A stretch of 64,000 nt of DNA from Rhipicephalus microplus (GCF_043290135.1 NW_027464603.1:620001-684000), one strand, 5' to 3'; counted from the first letter of the stretch, positions 39,196-54,627 are shown. Notes: generated by a model not told the origin, from the sequence alone. Program-made: numbers and translations.

Positions 39196-41905
39196 CTATG
39201 CAAGTAGAAACTCCGCAACTAGAAACTCCACAACTAGAAACTCTGCAACTAGAAACTCCGCAACTAGAAACTCCAAAGCTAGAAAATCCACAACTAGAAA
39301 CTCCACAACTAGAAACTCCACGACTAGAGACTCCACACCTAGAGACTCCGCAACTTGAAACTCCACAACTAGAGACTCCATAACTAGGAACTCCACAACT
39401 ATAAACTCCACAACTACAGACTCCCCAACTACAAACTCCACAAGTAGAAACTCCACAACCGGAAACTCCGCAACTAGAAACTCCGCAACTAGAAACTCCT
39501 CAACTAGAAATTCCACAACCAGAGACTCCATAACTAGGAACTCCACAACTAGAAACTCCACAACCAGAAACTCCGCAACTAGAAACTCCACAACTAGAAA
39601 TTCCACAACCAGAGACTCAACAACTAGAGACTCCCCAACTAAAAACTCCACAACTAGAAACTCCACAACTAGAAACTTCACAACTAGAAACTCCGCAACA
39701 AGAAACCAAGCAACTAGAAACTCCACAACTAGGGACTACACACCTATAAATTCCACAACTTGAAACTCCACAACTAGAAACTCAACAACTAGAGACTCCA
39801 CACCTAGAAACTCCGCAACTAGAAACTCCACAACTAGAAACTCCACAACTAGAAACTCCACAACTAGAAACTCCACAACTAGAGACTCCACAACTAGAGG
39901 CTCCGCAACTAGAAACTTCACAGCTAGAAACTCTGCAACTAGAAACTCCGCAACTAGAGACTCCGCAACTAGAAACTCCACAGCTAGAAGCTCCGCAACT
40001 AGAAACTCCACAGCTAGAACGTCCGCAACTAGAAACTCTGCAACTAGAAACTCCACGACTAGAAACTCCACGACTAGAAACTCCACAACTAGAAACTCCA
40101 CAACTAGAAACTCCACAACTAGAGACTCCACAACTAGAGACTCCGCAACTAAAAACTCCACAGCTAGAAACTCCGCAACTAGAAACTCCGCAACTAGAAT
40201 CTCCACAACTAGAGAGTCCACAGCTATAAACTCCACAACTTGAAACTCTGCAACTCGAAACTCTGCAACTAGAAAATTCCCAACTAGAAACTACACAACT
40301 AGAATCTCCGCAACTCAAAACTCCGCAACTACAAAATCCACAACTAGGAACTTGACAATTGGGAACTCCGCAACTAGAAAATCTACAACTAGAAACTCGA
40401 AAACTAAAAACTCCAACTAGAAACACCACAACTAGAAACTCCACAACTAGAAACACCACAACTAGACACTTTGCAACTAGAAACTCCACAAGTAGACACT
40501 CCACAACTAGAAAACTCCGCAACTAGAAACTCCACGGCTAGACACTCCACAACTTGAGACTCCGCAATGACAGACTCTGCAACGAGAAACTCTGCAACTA
40601 GAAACTGCACAGCTAGAAACTTGCAACTCGAAACTCTGCTACTAGAAACTCCGCAACTAGAAACTCCACAGCTACAAACTCCACAATTAGGAACTCCACA
40701 ACTAGAGACTCCACAACTGAAAACTCCATGACTAGAAACTCCAGAATTAGAAACTCCACAGCTAGAAACTCCACAACTTGAGACTTTGCAACTAGAAACT
40801 CGGCAACTAGAAACTTAACAAATAGAAACTCCACAACTAGAAACTTCACAACTAGAAACTCCACAACTTGAAACACCACAACTAGATATCCCGCAACTAC
40901 AAATTCCACAAATAGAAACTCCACAACTAGAAACTCCACAACTAGAAACTCCATAACTAGAATCTCCGCAACTAGAAACTCCACAACTAGAGAGTCCATA
41001 ACTAGGAACTCCACAACTAGAAACTCCACAGCTACAGACTCCACAACTACAGACTCCAAAACTAGAAACTCCACAGCTAGAGACTCCACAACTAGAAACT
41101 CCACAAATACGAACCCCACAAATACGAACCCCGCAACTAGAAACTCCACAACTAGAAACACCACAACTAGAGACTCCACAACTACAAACTCCACAACTAG
41201 AAACTCCACAACTACGAACCTCACAACTAGAAACTCCAACACTAGAAACCCCACAACTTGGGACTTCGCAACTAGAAACTCCATAACTTGAGACTTCGCA
41301 ACTAGAAACTCGGCAACTAGAAACTCCACAACTAGAAACTCCACAAATTAAAACACCACAACTAGATACTCCACAACTACAAATTCCACAACTAGATCCG
41401 CAACTAGAAACTCCGCAACTAGAAACTCCACAACTAGAGACTCCATAACTTGAAACACCACAACTAGATACTCCACAACTACAAATTCCACATCTAGAAA
41501 CTCCCAATTTAGAAACTCCGCAACTGGAAACTCCGCAACTTGAAACTCCACAACTAGAGACTCCATAACTAGGAATTCCACAACTAGAAACTCCACAACT
41601 ACAGACTCCACAACTACAAACTTCACAACTAGAAACTCCACAACCAGAAACTCCGCAACTAGAAACTCCACAACTAGAAATACCACAACCACAGACTCAA
41701 CAACTAGAGACTCCACAACCAAAAACTCCACAACTAGAAACTCCGTAACTAGAAACCCAGCAACTAGAAACTCCACAACTAGGAACTCCACACCTATGAA
41801 TTCCACAACTTGAAACTCCACAACTAGAAACTCAACAACTAGAAACTCCACACCTAGAAACTCCACAACTAGAAACTCCACAACTAGAAACTTCACAACT
41901 AGAAA
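39196..41905. repeat. 2.7-kb module, 2710-bp copy
   Basis: The module begins next to the ATGCAAGTAG unit at 39198 and recurs at 41908. Its full form is 182 units minus 5 bp (TCCAACTAG -2, CTAGAAAACTCC +1, AACTTGCAAC -1, GATCCGC -3), or 2725 bp. This copy lacks one unit near 39,980. The CTTGACAATTGGG landmark is at 40351, 2725 bp before the next one at 43076. Confidence 0.88.
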
Positions 41906-44379
41906 CTATGCAAGTAGAAACTCCGCAACTAGAAACTCCACAACTAGAAACTCTGCAACTAGAAACTCCGCAACTAGAAACTCCAAAGTTAGAAAATCCA
42001 CAACTAGAAACTCCACAACTAGAAACTCCACGACTAGAGACTCCACACCTAGAGACTCCGCAACTTGAAACTCCACAACTAGAGACTCCATAACTAGGAA
42101 CTCCACAACTATAAACTCCACAACTACAGACTCCCCAACTACAAACTCCACAACTAGAAACTCCACAACCGGAAACTCCGCAACTAGAAACTCCGCAACT
42201 AGAAACTCCTCAACTAGAAATTCCACAACCAGAGACTCCATAACTAGGAACTCCACAACTAGAAACTCCACAACCAGAAACTCCGCAACTAGAAACTCCA
42301 CAACTAGAAATTCCACAACCAGAGACTCAACAACTAGAGACTCCCCAACTAAAAACTCCACAACTAGAAACTCCACAACTAGAAACTTCACAACTAGAAA
42401 CTCCGCAACAAGAAACCAAGCAACTAGAAACTCCACAACTAGGGACTACACACCTATAAATTCCACAACTTGAAACTCCACAACTAGAAACTCAACAACT
42501 AGAGACTCCACACCTAGAAACTCCGCAACTAGAAACTCCACAGCTAGAAACTCCACAACTAGAAACTCCACAACTAGAAACTCCACAACTAGAGACTCCA
42601 CAACTAGAGGCTCCGCAACTAGAAACTTCACAGCTAGAAACTCTGCAACTAGAAACTCCGCAACTAGAGACTCCGCAACTAGAAACTCCACAACTAGAAA
42701 CTCCGCAACTAGAAGCTCCGCAACTAGAAACTCCACAGCTAGAACGTCCGCAACTAGAAACTCTGCAACTAGAAACTCCACGACTAGAAACTCCACGACT
42801 AGAAACTCCACAACTAGAAACTCCACAACTAGAAACTCCACAAGTAGAGACTCCACAACTAGAGACTCCGCAACTAAAAACTCCACAGCTAGAAACTCCG
42901 CAACTAGAAACTCCGCAACTAGAATCTCCACAACTAGAGAGTCCACAGCTATAAACTCCACAACTTGAAACTCTGCAACTCGAAACTCTGCAACTAGAAA
43001 ATCCCCAACTAGAAACTACACAACTAGAATCTCCGCAACTCAAAACTCCGCAACTACAAAATCCACAACTAGGAACTTGACAATTGGGAACTCCGCAACT
43101 AGAAAATCTACAACTAGAAACTCGAAAACTAAAAACTCCAACTAGAAACACCACAACTAGAAACTCCACAACTAGAAACACCACAACTAGACACTTTGCA
43201 ACTAGAAACTCCACAACTAGACACTCCACAACTAGAAAACTCCGCAACTAGAAACTCCACGGCTAGACACTCCACAACTTGAGACTCCGCAATGACAGAC
43301 TCTGCAACGAGAAACTCTGCAACTAGAAACTGCACAGCTAGAAACTTGCAACTCGAAACTCTGCTACTAGAAACTCCGCAACTAGAAACTCCACAGCTAC
43401 AAACTCCACAATTAGGAACTCCACAACTAGAGACTCCACAACTGAAAACTCCATGACTATAAACTCCAGAATTAGAAACTCCACAGCTAGAAACTCCACA
43501 ACTTGAGACTTTGCAACTAGAAACTCGGCAACTAGAAACTTAACAAATAGAAACTCCACAACTAGAAACTTCACAACTAGAAACTCCACAACTTGAAACA
43601 CCACAACTAGATATCCCGCAACTACAAATTCCACAAATAGAAACTCCACAACTAGAAACTCCACAACTAGAAACTCCATAACTAGAATCTCCGCAACTAG
43701 AAACTCCACAACTAGAGAGTCCATAACTAGGAACTCCACAACTAGAAACTCCACAGCTACAGACTCCACAACTACAGACTCCAAAACTAGAAACTCCACA
43801 GCTACAGACTCCACAACTAGAAACTCCACAAATACGAACCCCACAAATACGAACCCCGCAACTAGAAACTCCACAACTAGAAACACCACAACTAGAGACT
43901 CCACAACTACAAACTCCACAACTAGAAACTCCACAACTACGAACCTCACAACTAGAAACTCCAACACTAGAAACCCCACAACTTGGGACTTCGCAACTAG
44001 AAACTCCATAACTTGAGACTTCGCAACTAGAAACTCGGCAACTAGAAACTCCACAACTAGAAACTCCACAAATTAAAACACCACAACTAGATACTCCACA
44101 ACTACAAATTCCACAACTAGATCCGCAACTAGAAACTCCGCAACTAGAAACTCCACAACTAGAGACTCCATAACTTGAAACACCACAACTAGATACTCCA
44201 CAACTACAAATTCCACATCTAGAAACTCCCAATTTAGAAACTCCGCAACTGGAAACTCCGCAACTTGAAACTCCACAACTAGAGACTCCATAACTAGGAA
44301 TTCCACAACTAGAAACTCCACAACTACAGACTCCACAACTACAAACTTCACAACTAGAAACTCCACAACCGGAAACTCC
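41906..44379. repeat. 2.7-kb module, truncated copy
   Basis: The copy follows the preceding module in tandem and is cut at about 44,380, where the 10-kb duplication begins. A private change gives CCATGACTATAAACTCC near 43,455, where the other copies have CCATGACTAGAAACTCC. Confidence 0.87.
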
Positions 44380-47300
44380 GCAACTACAAACTCCGCAACT
44401 AGAAACTCCACAACTAGAAATTCCACAACCAGAGACTCAACAACTTGAGACTCCACAACTAAAAACTACACAGCTAGAAACTCCACAACTTGAAACTCCG
44501 CAACTAGAAACCCGGCAACTAGAAACTCCACAACAAGAACCTCCACAACTAGAAACTCCACAACTTGAAACACCACAACTAGATACTCCACAACTACAAA
44601 TTCCACAACTAGAAACTCCGCAACTACAAAATCCACAACTAGAAACTTCATAATTGTGAACTCCGCAACTAGAAAATCTACAACTTGAAACTCGGAAACT
44701 AAGAACTCCAACTAGAAACTCCACAACTAGAAACTCCACAACTAAAAACTCCACAACTAGACACTTCGCAACTGGAAACTCCACAACTAGACACTCCACA
44801 ACTAGAAACTATGCAACTAGAAACTCCGCAACTAGAAACTCCACAACTAGAAACTCTGCAACTAGAAACTCCGCAACTAGAAACTCCACAACTAGAAACT
44901 CCACAACTAGAGACTCCAAAACAAGAGACTCTGCAACTTGAAACTCCACAACTAGAGACTCCATAACTAGGAACTCCACAACTAGAAACTCCGCAACTAG
45001 AAACTCCACAACTAGAAATTTCACAACAAGAGACTCAACAACTAGAAACTCCACACCTATAAATTCCACAACTTGAAACGCTACAACTAGAAACTCAACA
45101 ACTAGAAACTCCACACCTAGAAACTCCACAACTAGAAACTCCACAACTAGAAACTCCACAACTAGAAACTATGCAACTAGAACCTCCACAGCTAGAACAT
45201 CCGCAACTAGAAACTCTGCAACTAGAAACTCCACAGCTAGAAACTCCACAACTAGAAACTCCACAACTAGAAACTCCACAACTAGAGACTCCACAACTAG
45301 AGGCTCCGCAACTAGAAACTTCACAGCTAGAAACTCTGCAACTAGAAACTCCGCAACTAGAGACTCCGCAACTAGAAACTCCACAACTAGAATCTCCGCA
45401 ACTAGAAACTCCACAACTAGAGAGTCCATAACTAGGAACTCCACAACTAGAAACTCCACAGCTACAGACTCCACAACTACAGACTCCAAAACTAGAAACT
45501 CCACAGCTAGAGACTCCACAACTAGAAACTCCACAAATACGAACCCCACAAATACGAACCCCGCAACTAGAAGCTCCATAACTAGAAACTCCGCAACTAG
45601 AAACTCCACAACTTGAGACTTCGCAACTAGAAACTCCACAACTAGAAACACCACAACTAGAGACTCCAGAACTACAAACTCCACAACTAGAAACTCCACA
45701 ACTACGAACCTCACAACTAGAAACTCCAACACTAGAAACCCCACAACTTGGGACTTCGCAACTAGAAACTCCATAACTTGAGACTTCGCAACTAGAAACT
45801 CGGCAACTAGAAACTCCCCAACTAGAAACTCCACAACTAGAAACTCCACAAATTGAAACACCACAACTAGATACTCCACAACTACAAATTCCACAACTAG
45901 ATCCGCAACTAGAAACTCCGCAACTAGAAACTCCACAACTAGAGACTCCATAACTTGAAACACCACAACTAGAAACTCCACAACTACAGACTCCACAACT
46001 ACAAACTCCACAACTAGAAACTCCACAACCGGAAACTCCGCAACTAGGAACTCCACAACTAGAAACTCCACAACTAGAAATTCCACAACCAGAGACTCGA
46101 CAACTTGAGACTCCACAACTAAAAACTCCACAGCTAGAAACTCCACAACTAGAAACTCCGCAACTAGAAACGCAGCAACTAGAAACTCCACAACAAGAAA
46201 CTCCACAACTAGAAACTCCACAACTTGAAACACCACAACTAGATACTCCACAACTACAAATTCCACAACTAGACATTCCAAATTTAGAAACTCCGCAACT
46301 AGAAACTCCGCAACTTGAAACTATGCAACTAGAAACTCCACAGCTAGAGACTCAATAACTAGGAACTCCACAACTAGAAACTCCAAAACTACAAACTCCA
46401 CAACTACAAACTCCAAATTTAGAAACTCCACAACTAGAAACTCCGCAACTTAAAACTCCACAACTAGAGACTCCATAACTAGGAACTTCACAACTAAAAA
46501 CTCCCCAACTACAAACCCCACAACTAGAAACTCCGCAAATAGCAACTCCACAACTAGAAATTCCACAACCAGAGACTCAACAACTTGAGACTCCACAAAT
46601 AAAAACTCCACAACTAGAAACTCCACAACTAGACACTTCGCAACTAGAAACTCCACAAATAGAGACTCCACTAGAAAACTCCGCAACTAGAAACTCCACA
46701 ACTACGAACCTCACAACTTCCACAACTAGAAACTCCGCAACTAGAAACTCCACAGCTAGAAACTCCACAACTTGAGACTTCGCAACTAGAAACACGGCAA
46801 CTAGAAACTCAACAACTAGAAACTCCACAACTAAAAACTCCACAACTAGAAACACCACAACTAGATACTCCACAACTACAAATTCCACAACTAGAAACTC
46901 CAAATTTAGAAACTCCGCAACTAGAAACTCCGCAAATTGAAACTCTACTACTAGAGACTCCATAACTAGGAACTCCACAACTAGAAACTCCACAACCAGA
47001 AACTCCGCAACTAGAAACTCCACAACTAGAAATTCCACAACCAGTGACTCAACAACTAGAGACTCCCCAACTAAAAACTCCACAACTAGAAACTCCACAA
47101 CTAGTAACTCCACAACTAGAAACTCCGCAACTAGAAACCAAGCAACTAGAAACTCCACAACTAGGAACTACACACCTATAAATTCCACAACTTGAAACTC
47201 CACAACTAGAAACTCAACAACTAGAGACTCCACACCTAGAAACTCTGCAACTAGAAACTCCACAACTAGAAACTTCATAACTAGAAACTATGCAACTAGA

Positions 47301-48487
47301 AACTCTGCAACTAGAAACTCCACAGCTAGAACGTCCGCAACTAGAAACTCTACAACTAGAAACTCCGCAACTAGAATCTCCACAGCTAGAAACTCCGCAA
47401 CTAGATACTCCACAACTAGAAACACCACAACTAGATACTCCACAACTACAAATTCCACAACTAGAAACTCCAAATTTAGAAACTCCGCAACTTGAAACTC
47501 CCCAACCCGAGACTCCATAACTGGGAACTCCACAACTAGAAACTCCAAAACTACAGACTCCACAACTACAAACTTCACAACTACAAACTCCACAACAAGA
47601 AACTCTGCAACTAAAAACTCCACAACTAGAAATTCCACAACCAGAGACTCAACAACTAGAGACTCCACAACCAAAAACTCCACAACTAGAAACTCCACAA
47701 CTAGAAACTCCGCAACTAGAAACTCCGCAACTTGAAACTCCACAACTACAGTCTCCATAACTAGGAACTCCACAACTAGAAACTCCACAACTACAGACTC
47801 CACAACTACAAACTTCACAACTAGAAACTACACAACCAGAAACTCCGCAACTAGAAACTCCACAACTAGAAATTCCACAACCAGAGACTCAACAACTAGA
47901 AACTCCGCAACTAGAAACTCCACAGCTAGAAACACCACAACTTGAGACTTCGCAACTTGAAACTCGGCAACTAAAAACTCAACAACTAGAAACTCCACAA
48001 CTAGAAACTCCACAACTAGAAACTCCACAACTTTAAACACCACAACTAGATACTCCACAACTACAAATTCCACAACTAGAAACTCCAAATTTAGAAACTC
48101 CGCAACTAGAAACTCCGCAACTTGAAACTCCACAACTAGAGAATCCATAACTAGGAACTCCACAACTAGAAACTCCACAACTACAGACTCCACAACTACA
48201 AACTTCACAACTACAAACTCCACAACCAGAAACTCCGCAACTAGAAACTCCACAACTAGAAATACCACAACCACAGACTCAACAACTAGAGACTCCACAA
48301 CCAAAAACTCCACAACTAGAAACTCCGTAACTAGAAACCCAGCAACTAGAAACTCCACAACTAGGAACTCCACACCTATAAATTCCACAACTTGAAACTC
48401 CACAACTAGAAACTCAACAACTAGAAACTCCACACCTAGAAACTCCACAACTAGAAACTCCACAACTAGAAACTTCACAACTAGAAA

Positions 48488-51212
48488 CTATGCAAGTAGA
48501 AACTCCGCAACTAGAAACTCCACAACTAGAAACTCTGCAACTAGAAACTCCGCAACTAGAAACTCCAAAGCTAGAAAATCCACAACTAGAAACTCCACAA
48601 CTAGAAACTCCACGACTAGAGACTCCACACCTAGAGACTCCGCAACTTGAAACTCCACAACTAGAGACTCCATAACTAGGAACTCCACAACTATAAACTC
48701 CACAACTACAGACTCCCCAACTACAAACTCCACAAGTAGAAACTCCACAACCGGAAACTCCGCAACTAGAAACTCCGCAACTAGAAACTCCTCAACTAGA
48801 AATTCCACAACCAGAGACTCCATAACTAGGAACTCCACAACTAGAAACTCCACAACCAGAAACTCCGCAACTAGAAACTCCACAACTAGAAATTCCACAA
48901 CCAGAGACTCAACAACTAGAGACTCCCCAACTAAAAACTCCACAACTAGAAACTCCACAACTAGAAACTTCACAACTAGAAACTCCGCAACAAGAAACCA
49001 AGCAACTAGAAACTCCACAACTAGGGACTACACACCTATAAATTCCACAACTTGAAACTCCACAACTAGAAACTCAACAACTAGAGACTCCACACCTAGA
49101 AACTCCGCAACTAGAAACTCCACAGCTAGAAACTCCACAACTAGAAACTCCACAACTAGAAACTCCACAACTAGAGACTCCACAACTAGAGGCTCCGCAA
49201 CTAGAAACTTCACAGCTAGAAACTCTGCAACTAGAAACTCCGCAACTAGAGACTCCGCAACTAGAAACTCCACAACTAGAAACTCCGCAACTAGAAGCTC
49301 CGCAACTAGAAACTCCACAGCTAGAACGTCCGCAACTAGAAACTCTGCAACTAGAAACTCCACGACTAGAAACTCCACGACTAGAAACTCCACAACTAGA
49401 AACTCCACAACTAGAAACTCCACAACTAGAGACACCACAACTAGAGACTCCGCAACTAAAAACTCCACAGCTAGAAACTCCGCAACTAGAAACTCCGCAA
49501 CTAGAATCTCCACAACTAGAGAGTCCACAGCTATAAACTCCACAACTTGAAACTCTGCAACTCGAAACTCTGCAACTAGAAAATTCCCAACTAGAAACTA
49601 CACAACTAGAATCTCCGCAACTCAAAACTCCGCAACTACAAAATCCACAACTAGGAACTTGACAATTGGGAACTCCGCAACTAGAAAATCTACAACTAGA
49701 AACTCGAAAACTAAAAACTCCAACTAGAAACACCACAACTAGAAACTCCACAACTAGAAACACCACAACTAGACACTTTGCAACTAGAAACTCCACAAGT
49801 AGACACTCCACAACTAGAAAACTCCGCAACTAGAAACTCCACGGCTAGACACTCCACAACTTGAGACTCCGCAATGACAGACTCTGCAACGAGAAACTCT
49901 GCAACTAGAAACTGCACAGCTAGAAACTTGCAACTCGAAACTCTGCTACTAGAAACTCCGCAACTAGAAACTCCACAGCTACAAACTCCACAATTAGGAA
50001 CTCCACAACTAGAGACTCCACAACTGAAAACTCCATGACTAGAAACTCCAGAATTAGAAACTCCACAGCTAGAAACTCCACAACTTGAGACTTTGCAACT
50101 AGAAACTCGGCAACTAGAAACTTAACAAATAGAAACTCCACAACTAGAAACTTCACAACTAGAAACTCCACAACTTGAAACACCACAACTAGATATCCCG
50201 CAACTACAAATTCCACAAATAGAAACTCCACAACTAGAAACTCCACAACTAGAAACTCCATAACTAGAATCTCCGCAACTAGAAACTCCACAACTAGAGA
50301 GTCCATAACTAGGAACTCCACAACTAGAAACTCCACAGCTACAGACTCCACAACTACAGACTCCAAAACTAGAAACTCCACAGCTAGAGACTCCACAACT
50401 AGAAACTCCACAAATACGAACCCCACAAATACGAACCCCGCAACTAGAAACTCCACAACTAGAAACACCACAACTAGAGACTCCACAACTACAAACTCCA
50501 CAACTAGAAACTCCACAACTACGAACCTCACAACTAGAAACTCCAACACTAGAAACCCCACAACTTGGGACTTCGCAACTAGAAACTCCATAACTTGAGA
50601 CTTCGCAACTCGAAACTCGGCAACTAGAAACTCCACAACTAGAAACTCCACAAATTAAAACACCACAACTAGATACTCCACAACTACAAATTCCACAACT
50701 AGATCCGCAACTAGAAACTCCGCAACTAGAAACTCCACAACTAGAGACTCCATAACTTGAAACACCACAACTAGATACTCCACAACTACAAATTCCACAT
50801 CTAGAAACTCCCAATTTAGAAACTCCGCAACTGGAAACTCCGCAACTTGAAACTCCACAACTAGAGACTCCATAACTAGGAATTCCACAACTAGAAACTC
50901 CACAACTACAGACTCCACAACTACAAACTTCACAACTAGAAACTCCACAACCAGAAACTCCGCAACTAGAAACTCCACAACTAGAAATACCACAACCACA
51001 GACTCAACAACTAGAGACTCCACAACCGAAAACTCCACAACTAGAAACTCCGTAACTAGAAACCCAGCAACTAGAAACTCCACAACTAGGAACTCCACAC
51101 CTATGAATTCCACAACTTGAAACTCCACAACTAGAAACTCAACAACTAGAAACTCCACACCTAGAAACTCCACAACTAGAAACTCCACAACTAGAAACTT
51201 CACAACTAGAAA
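48488..51212. repeat. 2.7-kb module, full 2725-bp copy
   Basis: The copy is delimited by ATGCAAGTAG units at 48490 and 51215. All four length markers are present (near 49724, 49811, 49927 and 50702). The spacing of exactly 2725 bp equals 182 units after correction. Confidence 0.9.
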
Positions 51213-54200
51213 CTATGCAAGTAGAAACTCCGCAACTAGAAACTCCACAACTAGAAACTCTGCAACTAGAAACTCCGCAACTAGAAACTCCAAAGCTAGA
51301 AAATCCACAACTAGAAACTCCACAACTAGAAACTCCACGACTAGAGACTCCACACCTAGAGACTCCGCAACTTGAAACTCCACAACTAGAGACTCCATAA
51401 CTAGGAACTCCACAACTATAAACTCCACAACTACAGACTCCCCAACTACAAACTCCACAACTAGAAACTCCACAACCGGAAACTCCGCAACTAGAAACTC
51501 CGCAACTAGAAACTCCTCAACTAGAAATTCCACAACCAGAGACTCCATAACTTGGAACTCCACTACTAGAAACTCCACAACCAGAAACTCCGCAACTAGA
51601 AACTCCACAACTAGAAATTCCACAACCAGAGACTCAACAACTAGAGACTCCCCAACTAAAAACTCCACAACTAGAAACTCCACAACTAGAAACTTCACAA
51701 CTAGAAACTCCGCAACAAGAAACCAAGCAACTAGAAACTCCACAACTAGGGACTACACACCTATAAATTCCACAACTTGAAACTCCACAACTAGAAACTC
51801 AACAACTAGAGACTCCACACCTAGAAACTCCGCAACTAGAAACTCCACAGCTAGAAACTCCACAACTAGAAACTCCACAACTAGAAACTCCACAACTAGA
51901 GACTCCACAACTAGAGGCTCCGCAACTAGAAACTTCACAGCTAGAAACTCTGCAACTAGAAACTCCGCAACTAGAGACTCCGCAACTAGAAACTCCACAA
52001 CTAGAAACTCCGCAACTAGAAGCTCCGCAACTAGAAACTCCACAGCTAGAACGTCCGCAACTAGAAACTCTGCAACTAGAAACTCCACGACTAGAAACTC
52101 CACGACTAGAAACTCCACAACTAGAAACTCCACAACTAGAAACTCCACAACTAGAAACTCCACAACCGGAAACTCCGCAACTAGAAACTCCGCAACTAGA
52201 AACTCCTCAACTAGAAATTCCACAACCAGAGACTCCATAACTAGGAACTCCACAACTAGAAACTCCACAACCAGAAACTCCGCAACTAGAAACTCCACAA
52301 CTAGAAATTCCACAACCAGAGACTCAACAACTAGAGACTCCCCAACTAAAAACTCCACAACTAGAAACTCCACAACTAGAAACTTCACAACTAGAAACTC
52401 CGCAACAAGAAACCAAGCAACTAGAAACTCCACAACTAGGGACTACACACCTATAAATTCCACAACTTGAAACTCCACAACTAGAAACTCAACAACTAGA
52501 GACTCCACACCTAGAAACTCCGCAACTAGAAACTCCACAGCTAGAAACTCCACAACTAGAAACTCCACAACTAGAAACTCCACAACTAGAGACTCCACAA
52601 CTAGAGGCTCCGCAACTAGAAACTTCACAGCTAGAAACTCTGCAACTAGAAACTCCGCAACTAGAGACTCCGCAACTAGAAACTCCACAACTAGAAACTC
52701 CGCAACTAGAAGCTCCGCAACTAGAAACTCCACAGCTAGAACGTCCGCAACTAGAAACTCTGCAACTAGAAACTCCACGACTAGAAACTCCACGACTAGA
52801 AACTCCACAACTAGAAACTCCACAACTAGAAACTCCACAACTAGAGACTCCACAACTAGAGACTCCGCAACTAAAAACTCCACAGCTAGAAACTCCGCAA
52901 CTAGAAACTCCGCAACTAGAATCTCCACAACTAGAGAGTCCACAGCTATAAACTCCACAACTTGAAACTCTGCAACTCGAAACTCTGCAACTAGAAAATC
53001 CCCAACTAGAAACTACACAACTAGAATCTCCGCAACTCAAAACTCCGCAACTACAAAATCCACAACTAGGAACTTGACAATTGGGAACTCCGCAACTAGA
53101 AAATATACAACTAGAAACTCGAAAACTAAAAACTCCAACTAGAAACACCACAACTAGAAACTCCACAACTAGAAACACCACAACTAGACACTTTGCAACT
53201 AGAAACTCCACAACTAGACACTCCACAACTAGAAAACTCCGCAACTAGAAACTCCACGGCTAGACACTCCACAACTTGAGACTCCGCAATGACAGACTCT
53301 GCAACGAGAAACTCTGCAACTAGAAACTGCACAGCTAGAAACTTGCAACTCGAAACTCTGCTACTAGAAACTCCGCAACTAGAAACTCCACAGCTACAAA
53401 CTCCACAATTAGGAACTCCACAACTAGAGACTCCACAACTGAAAACTCCATGACTAGAAACTCCAGAATTAGAAACTCCACAGCTAGAAACTCCACAACT
53501 TGAGACTTTGCAACTAGAAACTCGGCAACTAGAAACTTAACAAATAGAAACTCCACAACTAGAAACTTCACAACTAGAAACTCCACAACTTGAAACACCA
53601 CAACTAGATATCCCGCAACTACAAATTCCACAAATAGAAACTCCACAACTAGAAACTCCACAACTAGAAACTCCATAACTAGAATCTCCGCAACTAGAAA
53701 CTCCACAACTAGAGAGTCCATAACTAGGAACTCCACAACTAGAAACTCCACAGCTACAGACTCCACAACTACAGACTCCAAAACTAGAAACTCCACAGCT
53801 AGAGACTCCACAACTAGAAACTCCACAAATACGAACCCCACAAATACGAACCCCGCAACTAAAAACTCCACAACTAGAAACACCACAACTAGAGACTCCA
53901 CAACTACAAACTCCACAACTAGAAACTCCACAACTACGAACCTCACAACTAGAAACTCCAACACTAGAAACCCCACAACTTGGGACTTCGCAACTAGAAA
54001 CTCCATAACTTGAGACTTCGCAACTAGAAACTCGGCAACTAGAAACTCCACAACTAGAAACTCCACAAATTAAAACACCACAACTAGATACTCCACAACT
54101 ACAAATTCCACTACTAGATCCGCAACTAGAAACTCCGCAACTAGAAACTCCACAACTAGAGACTCCATAACTTGAAACACCACAACTAGATACTCCACAA

Positions 54201-54627
54201 CTACAAATTCCACATCTAGAAACTCCCAATTTAGAAACTCCGCAACTGGAAACTCCGCAACTTGAAACTCCACAACTAGAGACTCCATAACTAGGAATTC
54301 CACAACTAGAAACTCCACAACTACAGACTCCACAACTACAAACTTCACAACTAGAAACTCCACAACCAGAAACTCCGCAACTAGAAACTCCACAACTAGA
54401 AATACCACAACCACAGACTCAACAACTAGAGACTCCACAACCAAAAACTCCACAACTAGAAACTCCGTAACTAGAAACCCAGCAACTAGAAACTCCACAA
54501 CTAGGAACTCCACACCTATGAATTCCACACCTTGAAACTCCACAACTAGAAACTCAAAAACTAGAAACTCCACACCTAGAAACTCCACAACTAGAAACTC
54601 CACAACTAGAAACTTCACAACTAGAAA
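51213..54627. repeat. 2.7-kb module with an internal 690-bp duplication
   Basis: The spacing from 51215 to 54630 is 3415 bp = 2725 + 690. The extra length is a 46-unit tandem step described separately. The CTTGACAATTGGG landmark is at 53073 and the next at 55798, again 2725 bp apart. Confidence 0.9.
51456..52835. repeat. 690-bp (46-unit) tandem duplication
   Basis: GACTACACACC at 51751 recurs at 52441, and CACAACCGGA at 51471 recurs at 52161, both at an offset of 690 bp with no length change inside. The copies differ at 51,552, where the first has CCATAACTTGG and CCACTACTAG and the second CCATAACTAGG and CCACAACTAG, so those two substitutions are private to the first copy. Ends are approximate to one unit. 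Confidence 0.9.

Larger units (their letters stand above)
34803..44379. repeat. 9.6-kb tandem duplication, copy 1
   Basis: This 9577-bp segment runs from the CCGCAACTACAAACTCC unit near 34803 to the seam at about 44,380, where 2.7-kb-module sequence (CCACAACCGG) joins the same CCGCAACTACAAACTCC unit. It contains the doubled 285-bp run and two consecutive 2.7-kb modules. The tandem copy follows directly. The seam was read directly and is in register. Confidence 0.87.
44380..54376. repeat. 10.0-kb tandem duplication, copy 2
   Basis: The offset to copy 1 is 9577 at the left (44437 to 34860), 9292 after loss of one 285-bp run (47288 to 37996), 9307 after gain of one 15-mer near 49,265 (49920 to 40613), and 9997 after gain of a 690-bp step (53335 to 43338). 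These sum exactly: 9577 - 285 + 15 + 690 = 9997. At about 54,365 the copy continues into another 2.7-kb module instead of returning to the starting unit. Confidence 0.87.
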
